Source: Myrmaecium sp. VS I D KN 1 (lineage: Eukaryota; Ascomycota; Dothideomycetes; Valsariales; Valsariaceae). Taken from it: a stretch of 64,000 nucleotides of DNA. Below, piece after piece: positions 1-11,631 of the stretch. Below the pieces are notes generated by a model, which searched no databases, was not told the origin of the DNA, and saw nothing but the letters and a program-made list of their open reading frames with translations. Every line of letters begins with the position of its first letter. Positions within the stretch are counted from its first letter, which is position 1. Made by a program: the position numbers and the translations under genes. The stretch covers positions 1,426,001-1,490,000 of the forward strand of contig JADQAV010000002.1 in NCBI GenBank assembly GCA_019775845.1. Direction: 5' to 3'.

Positions 1-1165
1 ACTTTGCGGCTTCTCGCCTGAATGCTTCTCGGATAGACTCTTTGCCTTCTAATTCCACCTGAACTGCAAGGTCAATCGGCCAGCAGGCTTTTCCAACGAG
101 CCGGGATAAGATGCCGTAAGTAAAGCGGGCAGAGCCCATCCAACGAAGGTTTTCGGTGCCAAGATCGCATTCCGCAATGATTCCAATCGCTTGTGAAAGG
201 AAGGAGATCGTCCTTCGACCGCCCTGAGTAATCGATACCAGGTCGAGAGGTGTGCGAAGGCCTTTAATGATCGCCAGAGATGCCAGGCTCGGGCTCATTG
301 TTCCGTTGAGATTGAGACTCATTGCGTTCCCGGAACCGCACGGTAATTGAACCACTGCAATCTTATGAAGTGCAAGCGCGGCATCATGCTTCTTTGCAAG
401 GCCGTTGAAAACCTCATGTGGCACACCATCACCAGAACAACACGCTATCACGTCCCAGGCATTGACATCGATCTTCTCGGCGATCTCCACGCCATGGCCA
501 TTGTACTTGGTGTACTCCACATCCAGTTCACAGCGCGCGGCAGCTAATATGGGTTCGATATCGCGGGTGAAATATTTAGCTGCGTTGCCTTTCCCGCCGA
601 ACGGGTTCACGAGGACTTTGACCCGCTTCCGCGGTTGCGCTGCTCCGTAAGCCCTCGCGAGGAGATTTTTGATCCAGCCTTCCGCGACTTCCGTCTTCTC
701 TACGCCAAAGTTGAGATAGGCAGGACGCACTATCTCCTTCCCAACATTGGCGGCATAACGAATGGTGATCTCGTCGCCAGAGATTTCCGCCCAAAGTATA
801 TTATAATATGGGATCGAACGGGTGGTCTTGGGCACTGGGCGTATGAGCTTCTGGTTGCGGTCCGGGCGATTAGGTATCGCGGATGCGCAAGACTTACTTC
901 CACCAAATGGCAGCCCACAGCACCTTTCAGATGCTCCGTCCGCTACCTCCTCGTCTTCCAAAGCCTTAGTATGCTGGGTCTGCACAGGAACACCCAAAGT
1001 GGAAGACCCACCAAGGACAACTAGTGAATCAGTCCCGAGGGTAAGGGCGGCATTTTTACCGACCGGCAGGATGGTTGCGTCCTCTGGAGGGGCCGGGTTG
1101 GGCGATTGCTGTCTTAACGATGGGTCTTTGAAAGGATTGTCATTACTAACGAGTGCAGAAGTCAT
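1..1165 (-). CDS. lcb4: Sphingoid long-chain base kinase (Lcb4/sphingosine kinase family), 3' part outside window
   Basis: It phosphorylates sphingoid bases (sphingosine, phytosphingosine) to their 1-phosphates in sphingolipid turnover. One open frame of about 388 codons runs from the ATG at 1165 to the window edge with no intron. The diacylglycerol-kinase-type catalytic domain begins near residue 185 with NPFGGKG. The nucleotide-binding SGDGVPHEVFNGL follows near residue 243, and PCGSGNAMSLNLNG near residue 275. A long N-terminal extension precedes it, typical of fungal Lcb4. The C-terminal third of the kinase lies before base 1. Family membership is clear from these motifs. The split between Lcb4 and Lcb5 orthology, and the exact start, are inferred. 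Confidence 0.9.
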   Translation of the reverse strand, partial: MTSALVSNDNPFKDPSLRQQSPNPAPPEDATILPVGKNAALTLGTDSLVVLGGSSTLGVPVQTQHTKALEDEEVADGASERCCGLPFGGSKSCASAIPNRPDRNQKLIRPVPKTTRSIPYYNILWAEISGDEITIRYAANVGKEIVRPAYLNFGVEKTEVAEGWIKNLLARAYGAAQPRKRVKVLVNPFGGKGNAAKYFTRDIEPILAAARCELDVEYTKYNGHGVEIAEKIDVNAWDVIACCSGDGVPHEVFNGLAKKHDAALALHKIAVVQLPCGSGNAMSLNLNGTMSPSLASLAIIKGLRTPLDLVSITQGGRRTISFLSQAIGIIAECDLGTENLRWMGSARFTYGILSRLVGKACWPIDLAVQVELEGKESIREAFRREAAK

Positions 1166-1937
1166 GATGCAAGTTGCAAGGCCGGCATTGCAGTTGCGCG
1201 GAGATGCTTTTGGCATTGTCCGCTACAAGTGCCCAGTGACCCTGGCACGCCTCCGCGGGGCTTGGCCGGACGGAACTTTCGGTAACTAGGTGGCTCCCTG
1301 CATGCAGGTGCAGTGCAATGCGGACGGCAGCCCTGAAGTCCTGCATTTGCATGCATGCATGCATGCATGCGACGTTGTAAATGGAACATTGTCCATCTTC
1401 GTTCTACAGTCTTTTGGAGTAGCCAGTGGTTGGCGTCTGTTTTATTCACGTTTCATAAGGAGAATGATATCAGTTTGGGACCTCTTTAGATTGGCCTGAA
1501 CATGGATAGTGTAAGCGGGACGCTTCGTCGAGGATTCACATACTCCTACATCGATGCGACTTTCGCGCTTAGGGTGATAGGTGTCCTCATAATAAGCCAC
1601 TACGAAGGTAGAGACATTATTTCAACCAAAACCCGATCTCTCCATGGAAGCACTTTTGAACATAGACAGTATTGATTCATTTCCTGCTGTTGTGATTGAG
1701 AGATGATGGCCTTCCCTTTTCCAGCCGTTTTGACACTCCAGTATGCCTGTTGTAATCAGCAACCCCAGAGTGACTGGTACTGTACATCCAGCACACCCGC
1801 AAAAGTAACATGACATGACCTCATCACCTTGCTCTAGAATTAAAACCCTCGGTTCAAACTACTCCCACGCCTCGAAGAGCAGATGGGTCGACAGCCCCCT
1901 ACTGTACCTTCGGGTGTGGTCCCGAATCCCAAGCTTC
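1166..1937. other. Intergenic region between lcb4 and the beta-COP gene
   Basis: This is the 5' side of lcb4 and the 3' side of the beta-COP gene. Apart from a GCAT microsatellite near 1349, I see no coding potential or structured RNA in it. Confidence 0.6.
1349..1370. repeat. (GCAT)n microsatellite
   Basis: About five and a half tandem copies of the tetranucleotide GCAT lie upstream of lcb4. The unit is self-complementary, so the tract is a perfect palindrome. Confidence 0.9.
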
Positions 1938-4900
1938 TCATGCGCTGCCGCCAACCTTGTTCAACCCTTTGAGAGACCCAAGACTGAGTGCCAATCCTTG
2001 AGACCTACTGCGAATTCTGACGAAACCTGTAATTGGCCCATCCTCGCCTTCTTTCTCGATACTGAGGTTGGCTAGAGCATCCTCACCTGAGGCGGATTAG
2101 CGTTGGATTCAGCCAAACATACCTAAGGACTGAACTTACCGAATACACTGCGCGCATATAGATTGGCGCTCAAGAACTGACAATCCCCTTTCATGGATGC
2201 TTCTGGTGTGAGGCAGGCCATATTGGTGCACTCCATAAGTTGCTTCAGAAATTCGCGAAGCGACTTGGCCTTGGAGTTGATATTGACCTTATTCTCCCAT
2301 TCAAATTCTGTCCACATAGTCCTGAATTGTGTTTCCGAGCAGTAAGCGGGTTGGATGTAGTCCATGATATCGACATGCACATCGTTGAGAATGACAACGT
2401 TGTTTTCGGTTGAGCTGGCCCCGTCGTACACAACGTTACCAAAGATAACCCCAGTATCTGTCGAAGAGACCTTAATCGTAGCCTGTACATTCAGGAAGTC
2501 ATGAGGACCTAGGTTCTGCGTCACAGGACGCTCAACAACTTTGAGATCCCCCAATGTGGCGAATTCAACTGTCAGGTTCTGGAGAGTATCCATGGTCTGA
2601 TTGACGAGCAGGACGTCCAAAACTATATCGAACTGGTGGACTTTGACGTAAGCCTCAGCATAAACAGGGTCTGAAAATCCGGTGAGTTGAACAACCCGGC
2701 TGAGCTTGGAGGTAAGATCTTCAGCAGCAGTATCACCACCAGTAGCCTTTTCTAAGTCAACCTCCACCTCGTCAGCCCCATCTAGGGCATTTTTCTTAGC
2801 CAATTGCCTGATAGGAACGACATCGTCAACTTGCACAGCCGTCTTTGCCTTTTCGACTGCTTCTTTTGCAAGACGCTTCTTTTCCTCGGTCTGTACCATG
2901 GTCCTAAAAGCATTTCTCGTATCATCAAGGAAGACTGTCTGTAGCTTCTGAATCTTGTCGGTTTCTGCTAACGAACGCACACACGACATGATCCGGTCAA
3001 TCGAATCCTCATCGATCGGGCTCTTAACAAACTGAGACTGCCCGGCGCGGATAATTGATATCATGATCAGCATAGCCTCAGCCTTGAGCGCATTGGTCCT
3101 CGCAGAGTCCTTGGATATTTGGGCATGGCGCAGAACTAGTTTGGTGAGTGTGGAAGCAAGCACCGTGGCCAGGTAGTAGTCGCCGTCCAGAATAAGCTGT
3201 CTGAGGGGTGGTTTCTGAGCCGCCTTAACAGCCTCGAGCTTGGCCTTAACAGCTGCCTGACTGGTCAATGCACTCTCAGTAGCATATGTCCCATCCGCCA
3301 AGACCTTTCGGGAGCCAGAGGGTGCCGATGACTTCGCATGTCCATTGATCTCATCTTTAGGATCTGATTGTCCTTCCGGCACTTCTTCCAGAAGCCGCTG
3401 CTCCGAAGCAAGTATAGGGATCTCTCCAAGACTGGCACGTATCCTCTTCCAGGCTTCCCGGATATCATGGGCTTCCATAGAGTATTCGCCGACAATCCAA
3501 AGAGCCCCCCGGTACACTTTGCCGGCGCGAACCTCCCCAAGGGTGGAAACCAGCCGATCCACAATGGATGCACGGAGATCGGGAAACTTTTCCACTACCT
3601 CCTTCACAAATGAGATAACATCTACAGCGGAAGCGTTGTTGAAGTCGGCAATGAAGTCCATCAAGGACCCGACCACGCTGGCAGCGACTTCCGAGAACCG
3701 GATCGCACATTGGTGTATCGAGTTGATTAGGAGCGAGCGGTATTCGGTGTTCTTTACCAATCAGCATAGATCCAAGCAAAGGCGAAGTACTCATTACCTT
3801 CTCATACTGCTCGTCAACAGTCTTTGAAAGCTCTTTTTTGAGGAGCATCACGACTTCTTCCACGTTCTTGCTCGATACCATTTCCAAGGCGAGAGTCAGC
3901 GCCTTCCGCCGCACATCGATGTCAGTACTGGAAAGAACACGGAGAATCTCCATGACTAAATCGTCCAGCACACCCTCATTCTTTTGCCTTAGTTGGTCAA
4001 CCTTTTCCAAGACAATCAGTTTGACATTATTATCGGGTTCCTTGATTGCCAATTCAATAAACTTCGATGCGGCAGCTTTGACAGCAACAGGGTTGTTGGT
4101 GAGTGCAGTAAGAGAAGAGGCGGCTTCGTACACTACAGTCGATGTGTTTGCTTCTAGGAGATCAAAAATGAGTCGAAGGTAGCGCGCCTATACTCTGTTA
4201 ACCTCCCTTCCATTGAACTCGAGGTGATTGCTAGACCCACCTTGTTTTGAGGGTTGATGATGGCGTCCTTGCGGATGAACTCCAGCTCGGTGAGTTGTAA
4301 CAGTTCGTCCGAGTTAGGGATGCTATCGAACACGCTACTGAGATATTCCAACGCCTTTTCATGGCTAATGGAAGCCAGGGCAGCAAATGCATTCCTCTTG
4401 CAAGTGTGGTCGCTTTCCTCCGCCAAGAAGTTCAGTATCAGCTCCGGCGCGTCGGGGATGAGGGACTCCAAATGCTGATAGATCGAGGCAATAGCAAACA
4501 CGGCATTTTTGCGAACGTAGGCATGGCGATGCTCAAGACATTGTCGAGCTGGCTGGAGCAACGGTTCCACAAGCTCCGCATCCCGCATTTTGCAAAGGAA
4601 GCGAAGTGTATTTCCCCGTACATATTCGTTGGGATGTTGTAGGTCAAATCGAATGCCATTGCTATATTGCGATTAGCTCAAGTCGCCGTGTGAAGTGTAT
4701 ATATCCTTCATACCAGACCAATATCCATTCCTGCTTGAGCTTTCCGTTGCTATCGTGTTTCGGGCAGATCTCGTAGTACAAGTAAAGGAGTTTCTTCAGC
4801 GGCTTGCTTTTTGAGGGCATCACAAATCGAATGATGTGCATGAGTAAGCCAGGCATAGGGTCTCCGTTGAGCATGATTGTCAGTATACGTTTCATTGTTT

Positions 4901-5018
4901 CGATCTTGGACTCGTCCGTCCCTTTCTCGAGCTGCGTTTTGAGGTCTTGCTGGGACGGCTGGTCCGCCGCATTGTCTTGGTGGACCAAGCTGTATGTGTT
5001 GTCCAGGAAGGTCGCCAT
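1938..5018 (-). CDS. sec26: Coatomer subunit beta (beta-COP, Sec26)
   Basis: Beta-COP is the adaptin-like trunk subunit of the COPI coat for Golgi-to-ER and intra-Golgi transport. The gene has five exons: 5018-4714, 4661-4241, 4187-3798, 3751-2140 and 2086-1938. They splice to 958 residues, as expected for the family (about 950). The N-terminus starts [17 protein letters not shown]-repeat helices follow, including [20 protein letters not shown]. The C-terminal appendage ends in a 49-residue tail on its own exon, with the conserved LANLSIEK and [15 protein letters not shown]. Introns are 46-53 bp with GT-AG ends. Reading through the last intron would give only six more codons, but the downstream exon carries the conserved tail, so splicing is favoured. 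The gene is divergent from the Mago nashi gene. Confidence 0.95.
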
Positions 5019-5504
5019 GGTTGCGATTCTGATTGTTTGGCGCGAACGATGTCGTCGGACACGGCGGTTGAACTATTCGAGCGTGTTTCCACCTCCCCTC
5101 CCTGGAATTGATCAAGATGTCCAGTTAGGCTTCCGCTCGGGAGTATTGACCAATCGCGCCAATGCTGTGCTATGCAGCCGAGATCGAATAAACTGCAGGT
5201 CGCAGTGGTGAGGGGGAAGTGTCGAGGGGAAGGGTAAGGAGGGTGATTGTGGGCTTGCGAATGACGCGGAGGAGGAGCACCCCTTCGAGGCCGTCCCCAA
5301 CATCCAGGTGTTAACATTGGAATTTCGGCTACTCACCGCCTTCCGTAGCTCGCGATCCACCAACCCTGCGGGTGCATACATACTACCTAAGGTAGGCCCG
5401 GGCATTCGTATATCCACTACTGTTGCGAAGCGCTCTTTCTTGTATTCTGCTATTCAATTACTGCGCTGGACTTCAATATCACGCGAGCGTCACGGAGGGC
5501 TAAG
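5019..5504. promoter_or_regulatory. Divergent intergenic region between beta-COP and Mago nashi genes
   Basis: The 486 bp between the two start codons must hold both promoters and both 5' leaders. It is GC-balanced. No clear TATA box or structured element stands out. Confidence 0.5.
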
Positions 5505-6315
5505 ATGGCCTCAAGCAATGAGCAGTTCTATCTTCGTTACTAGTGCGACCTCCCGGCTTCTCGTGGTCAAGCATAGCTAACAAGATGGCACCCACGACAG
5601 TTCCGGTCACTCGGGGCGCTTTGGTCATGAGTTTCTAGGTAAGTAATTTCCATTGATTGCTGGTCCCTTTTGTATCGGGTTGCTGATCAACACTTACAGA
5701 GTTCGACTTCCGCGTCTTGGGCGATGGACGCAGTGCATCTGCCCGTTATGCCAACAACTCCAACTACCGCAATGATTCCCTGATTCGCAAAGAGAGTAGG
5801 TGTCTTCAGAAACCAAAATAGATGGTGCAATTGATTAACTATCCTGCAGTGTGTGTTAGCTCTGTGGTCATCCAAGAAATCAAAAGGATCATCAAAGAAA
5901 GCGAGATCATGAAGTAAGCATTTCCATTTCATGCCGTTGAACAGCCACTCAAAATGTGAAACTTAGGGAAGACGATACGAAATGGCCTCAGAAGAATAAG
6001 GATGGCCGTCAAGAGCTCGAGATCCGTCTGGGAAACGAGCACATCTCATTTGAGGTTTGTGTCGGTCGTGTGCTGTTTGCGTGTCAGATATATCTAACTA
6101 CCTTCACAGACCGCAAAGATCGGATCACTGGCAGATGTTACACAGTCAGCGGATCCTGAAGGCCTACGTGTCTTCTACTATCTGGTGCAAGATCTTCGGG
6201 CTCTGGTATTCTCTTTGATTTCTCTTCACTTCAAAGTAAGGCCCCTCTGCGAACTTAAGATCCTCCTCCACGGTTTACTAATCGTAAAAAAAACTTACAG
6301 ATCAAGCCTATCTGA
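5505..6315 (+). CDS. mago: Mago nashi homologue, exon-junction-complex subunit
   Basis: Mago pairs with Y14 in the exon junction complex that marks spliced mRNA. Seven exons (5505-5542, 5601-5638, 5700-5795, 5850-5913, 5967-6054, 6110-6235, 6301-6315) give 154 residues; animal Mago is about 146. Family signatures are [17 protein letters not shown] near the N-terminus, [46 protein letters not shown] and a C-terminal [12 protein letters not shown]. The last exon codes only four residues plus the stop. Six introns in 811 bp make this the most intron-dense gene in the window, notable for a splicing-linked factor. All introns are GT-AG and 50-65 bp. Confidence 0.96.
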
Positions 6316-7121
6316 GGCTGAGATACTACTTGTCATGGGCAATGGGAAGGTGTCTATTGCAGACAGGCGCGTGGGATTATGAGGTTATAGAGCTTTCCAT
6401 ATGCATGACGCTGGAGTGATCTTCAAAGATTGCGAATTCTTTGTTCTACCTCATGGGGCAATTTGCAGGATAAATCGTGTTTCACATGTCCTCATTATGA
6501 GATCGGCTCGTCCAGCATGGGGGCGGATGGGGCGGGATGGGGGACTTAGTTAGCCAAGGTCCGTTCACAGAACACACTGCACCTCAGAACGTCCATGAGA
6601 CCTGACTGGGGACGGGGATCGGGCAAAGTACCGAGCTGGCTGCTTGCTGGTACCTTAGGTATCTACCACCTATCTTATTGACGGCTAGGAAGTTGGACCA
6701 GACATAAAATGGAACCATATCCAGCATAACAGAATGCTAAATATACATCAAACCTCAGCAGTCCCTCATCCCACTACTCAATTCGGAGTTCGGTAAGTAG
6801 ATGCAGTATCCCTACAAGCGTGCTGTTGAACGAGACACGTGAGCCATGCAGCCGTTCGGCGCTGTTACCTTAGTGGCTATCCAACCGGGTCCAGGAATGG
6901 CCATTTCTCCCCGCAAGCCCCGAGGCCATCCAAAGTATCCATCAAGCTTGGTCCTCGAAACCCTCAGTGTCCAGTACACAGCATGCACAGCGTTTTTGGC
7001 CCTGCGCACTTCTTGAAGTGATCGCGTATCCATTCGACGCTTCGTCAACCTTTCTCAGCTTCTTCTAATATCTTCAACTGATGTTCGCACAACCGTCTCC
7101 TGCCTAAATTCGTCATACACG
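6316..7121. other. Intergenic region, Mago nashi 3' side to GID4 5' side
   Basis: No gene is recognised here. A G-run cluster at 6519-6543 has four G tracts of three or more bases, with short spacers. The remainder shows no repeat or conserved reading frame that I can support. Confidence 0.5.
6519..6543 (+). other. Potential G-quadruplex tract
   Basis: Four guanine runs of lengths 5, 4, 3 and 5 are separated by 1-3 bases within 25 bp. This fits the usual intramolecular quadruplex pattern. It lies about 200 bp after the Mago nashi stop and could sit in its 3' region. Function is not shown. Confidence 0.5.
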
Positions 7122-8249
7122 ATGCCGACTCCGAGCGGTGACGCTCCCGTCAGGCTTTCGCCGCCGATCGAGCTGGAAAACACAATCCCTAGCCGGTCGA
7201 CCTGCCCTCCAGAAGACTTGCGACTGCATTCTCATATCAATGCGGCGCCTGAATCACATATTCCAGCCCAAGAGCTTTCACAACAGCCCACGCCACCCGC
7301 CGATGCTGGAAGCCCTCGAATATTATCCTCGCATGGCAAGGAACTGTGCGCCGAAGACTATGGGCACTTCCGCGATACTGCAACGCCCGTTAGCGCAGAG
7401 GATGACCATTCAGAAGGTGATCCACGTCGAGCGCAACCTTTGCAAGGCTCCACGACACCGCCGCCTCCCGTTTCACATTGTCCAACCATTCTAACAAACC
7501 CATTCCCTACTCATCGAGTGAGTATGCTACCATTGCCTCGCGGTGTTCAACTGTCTGACTCTGGTACAGTTTTTGCCGAATTCAACATCCTCTTTCCTCC
7601 GACCGGGCAGCAAATTCCGAGGCACACAGCAATCGGATCGACAGATCTACGATGTTCAGGTAGAGATCCAGCATGTAGACATGAGTGAATCATTCCTGTG
7701 CGGTTATCTGCGTATTCAAGGTAAGCTTTGTCAAGCTACATGGTACAGCTACACCCTCTGACAACCCGCTTCAGGTCTTACCGATGACCACCCGACATTG
7801 ACCACGTATTTCGAAGGCGAGATAATTGGAACCAGATATTCTTTTGTAACAAAGCATCCTGAATGGGGCTCAAGTGAGAAGGTCGACATGCAACACTGGG
7901 GCAGGTTTCCCGCATGGCGGCAATTGGGCAAACAGGCGAAACGGTCTGACTTCAGCTACCGGAACTATGCACAACGGGAAAACATCTTCATGCGGTGGAA
8001 AGAGCATTTCCTCGTGCCAGACCATCGGGTACGAACCATATCCGGTGCCAGTTTCGAGGGTTTCTACTACATCTGCTTCAATCAGATAACTGGTACTGTG
8101 AGCGGGATCTATTTTCATGCTAGAAGCGAGAAGTAAGTCACCCGCCTATATAACCGTCTGTCCGCCTTGCTGATAGGCTTAGATTCCAACAGCTGGAATT
8201 AAAACACGTGAATGATTTTGGGTGTCAAGGCGCAATTGAATTCCGGTGA
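7122..8249 (+). CDS. gid4: GID4/Vid24, substrate receptor of the GID (CTLH) ubiquitin ligase
   Basis: GID4 recognises N-terminal proline degrons and directs gluconeogenic enzymes to the GID E3 ligase. Four exons (7122-7517, 7570-7720, 7775-8132, 8183-8249) give 323 residues. The first 130 are low-complexity, Pro/Ser-rich and probably disordered. The Vid24 beta-barrel follows from about residue 140. It shows FLRPGSKFRGTQ, VEIQHVDMSESFLCGYLRIQ, TTYFEGEIIGTRYSF, HWGRFPAW and a C-terminal GIYFHARSEKFQQLELKHV. Introns are 50-54 bp GT-AG. The final exon codes the FQQLEL strand that closes the barrel. Yeast Gid4 ends in the same way. Confidence 0.93.
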
Positions 8250-8710
8250 TGATGATGATGACTGATGACTGTATAATGGTCGCGAAGGATGGGCATACTC
8301 TATGGCTTTTCGGGATTAGGATTCTAGGCGCCATCTTTGTGCTTGTTCACTGCAGGTTTTGATCTGCGATCAAGGCTTTCAGTACCTACCATTTATGACC
8401 ATATATAGGCCAGAGGAGTTCTGAACTGGCTACCTACTACTCCTAGTTTAGTATTTCATCTAAGGATTTTCCTTCTTCAAAAAGTTATATCCGAAACAGG
8501 CTTTGGATGTCACGTTCTTTTTCTTAAGTGGCGGAGCGCAAAAGATAGTACATATCTAAAGATGTGACGTTTCAGCCTTAGAATCGCTTCATCGGCCCGC
8601 CGTCTCAAGATGCAGAACCCTGGGCAGGGTCCTCAACCTACGTCCACGGTCCCCCGAACATTTTTCGGCATCAGCAACCAAAACCCGCTGGTCACATACG
8701 AGCAATCACT
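8250..8710. other. Intergenic region upstream of TRM8
   Basis: A 461 bp spacer between the GID4 stop and the TRM8 start. A short GAT-rich run occurs just after the GID4 stop. No coding signal is visible. Confidence 0.5.
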
Positions 8711-9719
<1,009 letters not shown>

Positions 9720-9934
9720 ATACTGTAGTCACATGTTCGAGAGGGTTTGGGAAGCGGTTGGGCCTCGACTGGGAAAGCGCTCGATGCGTTCTTACACTAC
9801 TATGCAACGCACCAGCATCTTGGGATAGGCATGCCGATGCAGTGGATATATCACAGAAATAACGAGCTTTTGTCCCCCAAACCAAACCCAAACGCCGCGC
9901 TTGAAACAGAGAAATATGCAAACATTGCATAGCA

Positions 9935-10802
9935 TCATTCTTCAATACCACCCCACCCTTCGGCTCGCTCCTCTTTTCCATTTGTAGGCTCTTCTTTCTC
10001 CTTGCCCTGGTTCTTATTGCTCCAATCTTTTAAAATTTCGTCGTCCAGCGCTTCCTTCGCACGTTCTCTGACTGTCTTGGTGGGGCTGTCTTTCGCAAGA
10101 TCTCTCAAAGGGCGCAGCAATTGGTCCAGAGGAAGTTTTCCTTCTCTTTCTTGGTCCGCCACGTCGAGTTCACCGACATAGATATCAAGCAAATGGTAAC
10201 GAAGGCCGTTTGGCACTTTGTGGTCGCGTACGTTGAGGGGGGTTGCAACTAGGACCTCCGTATATTTTTCAACCAAGTCGGTATCCCAGTCGTTGCGGGC
10301 AAGCCACTTGAAGGATGCCCGCAAGTAGAGACGAACGAGAAGAAGGTATTTGTCCATCCTAGCAACGGTCAGCTCAGCTCGGGGGTGTGTCCGACAACAT
10401 CGCGGTTCCCTCACCGTAGAGCATCGATACCCAACCACTCCCTACCCATGGTCTTCCAAAACGCATCCAGGAAAGGCAGCACGGCTGTCGGCTTTAAAAC
10501 ATCCACCAAGTCCGCCAGATCCATTGCCAAGCGCTGCTGATTCCGGATCTTATCCTGCATGTACATGCAATAGTAGAGGCCTTTCCATAGCTTGAGAAGG
10601 TCGAGTTCGTCGAATTGCTGCCTGCTGCTTAGATAGGTGCGCAGCGAACTGAGCGCAGCTTCGCGCTCCTGGCGGCCTTTTTCCGCCGGAGAAGAGAACG
10701 TTAGGCGCAACATACCCAGGTCGTGGGACTGGGATCAGACTCACTGCTAGAAGCAAGCTTCTTCAGAAAAGGATTGCTTTGGGTCTGAGTAGAAGTCGCC
10801 AT
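9935..10802 (-). CDS. rrp1: Rrp1/Nop52 family nucleolar rRNA-processing protein
   Basis: Rrp1/Nop52 acts in the nucleolus on 27S pre-rRNA during 60S subunit assembly. Exons 10802-10745, 10676-10415 and 10358-9935 give 247 residues. The N-terminal NPFLKKLASS is joined across the 68 bp first intron to EREAALSSLRTYLSSR. The Nop52 core shows LLKLWKGLYYCMYMQDK, LPFLDAFWKTMGREW, DKYLLLVRLYLRASF and PNGLRYHLLDIYVGEL. The C-terminus is a short charged tail rich in Glu and Lys. The first intron has a good branch-like CTAAC. Its stop lies 215 bp from the convergent TRM8 stop. Confidence 0.92.
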
Positions 10803-11066
10803 CTCTGCTCAAGATGAAAAGCCGTGCCTCACACTGTTATACGCCGTGTCGCAACGCTTCGCACCGGAAACTTTTCTGCCGGCATTTGGGCTATCGATAA
10901 GATATGCTTGGCGTTCCTGGTACCGTACTTGTGGTGTACTACCAATGGGGCGCGGGGGACTTCCGACCTACACCACCCGAACGAATTAGAGACTAGAAAG
11001 ACGATGTTGAACCTTCAGAATATTTACTCTCTCCTGTCCGTCTGCCGTACGCGTAAGTATCCGTAA

Positions 11067-11631
11067 CTATTGGGGGGTTCATTTACTTATTAATATTTTT
11101 CTCTACTAAAACTGCCAGAAGCCCCTGTCTCCCCAGGGGCCAGAAATAAATTCCTTATATATACTGTTTACTTAGATTATATCTAGATATAATAAATCAG
11201 AAGACCTAAGTTCAGTTTAGAAAGAAGCTATATATATCTCTCTCTTCTCACTAGTAATAACTATTAAGGGCAGAGTAGTTTAGATATATATAAGCTATAA
11301 TATAGATTATCTAAGGAGTCCTTTATTAATAATTAACCTGCTTAATCTAGTTAAAGTTATTATTAAGAAAGCCCTAGTTCTATAAGAGGATATAGAAATA
11401 TTTTATATTATTAATTTTTCTTAAATATTAAGCTAATTTTACCGTGTGATATATCGGGCGCTTAGTCAGCTATTAGGGCCCTTACTAGTATAACTTTTAG
11501 GTATTATCCTTTTCCGTTTTTCCGCACATCTATACCCCGAACTAATAATTACTAGTACCCTGAACGTATATTTACTCCTCAATCTCTAGTATATACTAAC
11601 TAATACTTAAGGGTAAAGGTTAGTCATAGAG
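11067..11631. repeat. AT-rich degenerate repeat block next to the H3K9 methyltransferase start
   Basis: A block of roughly 560 bp is strongly AT-rich against normal-GC flanks on both sides, with many TA steps and short palindromes. One example is an AGCCCCTG/CAGGGGC hairpin at about 11130-11152. CpA and TpG are reduced but not absent, so any RIP is weaker than in the islands at 15 and 25 kb. No terminal repeats or coding remnants are clear. It ends within about 10 bp of the ATG at 11632, so it must include the promoter and leader of that gene. Confidence 0.6.
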
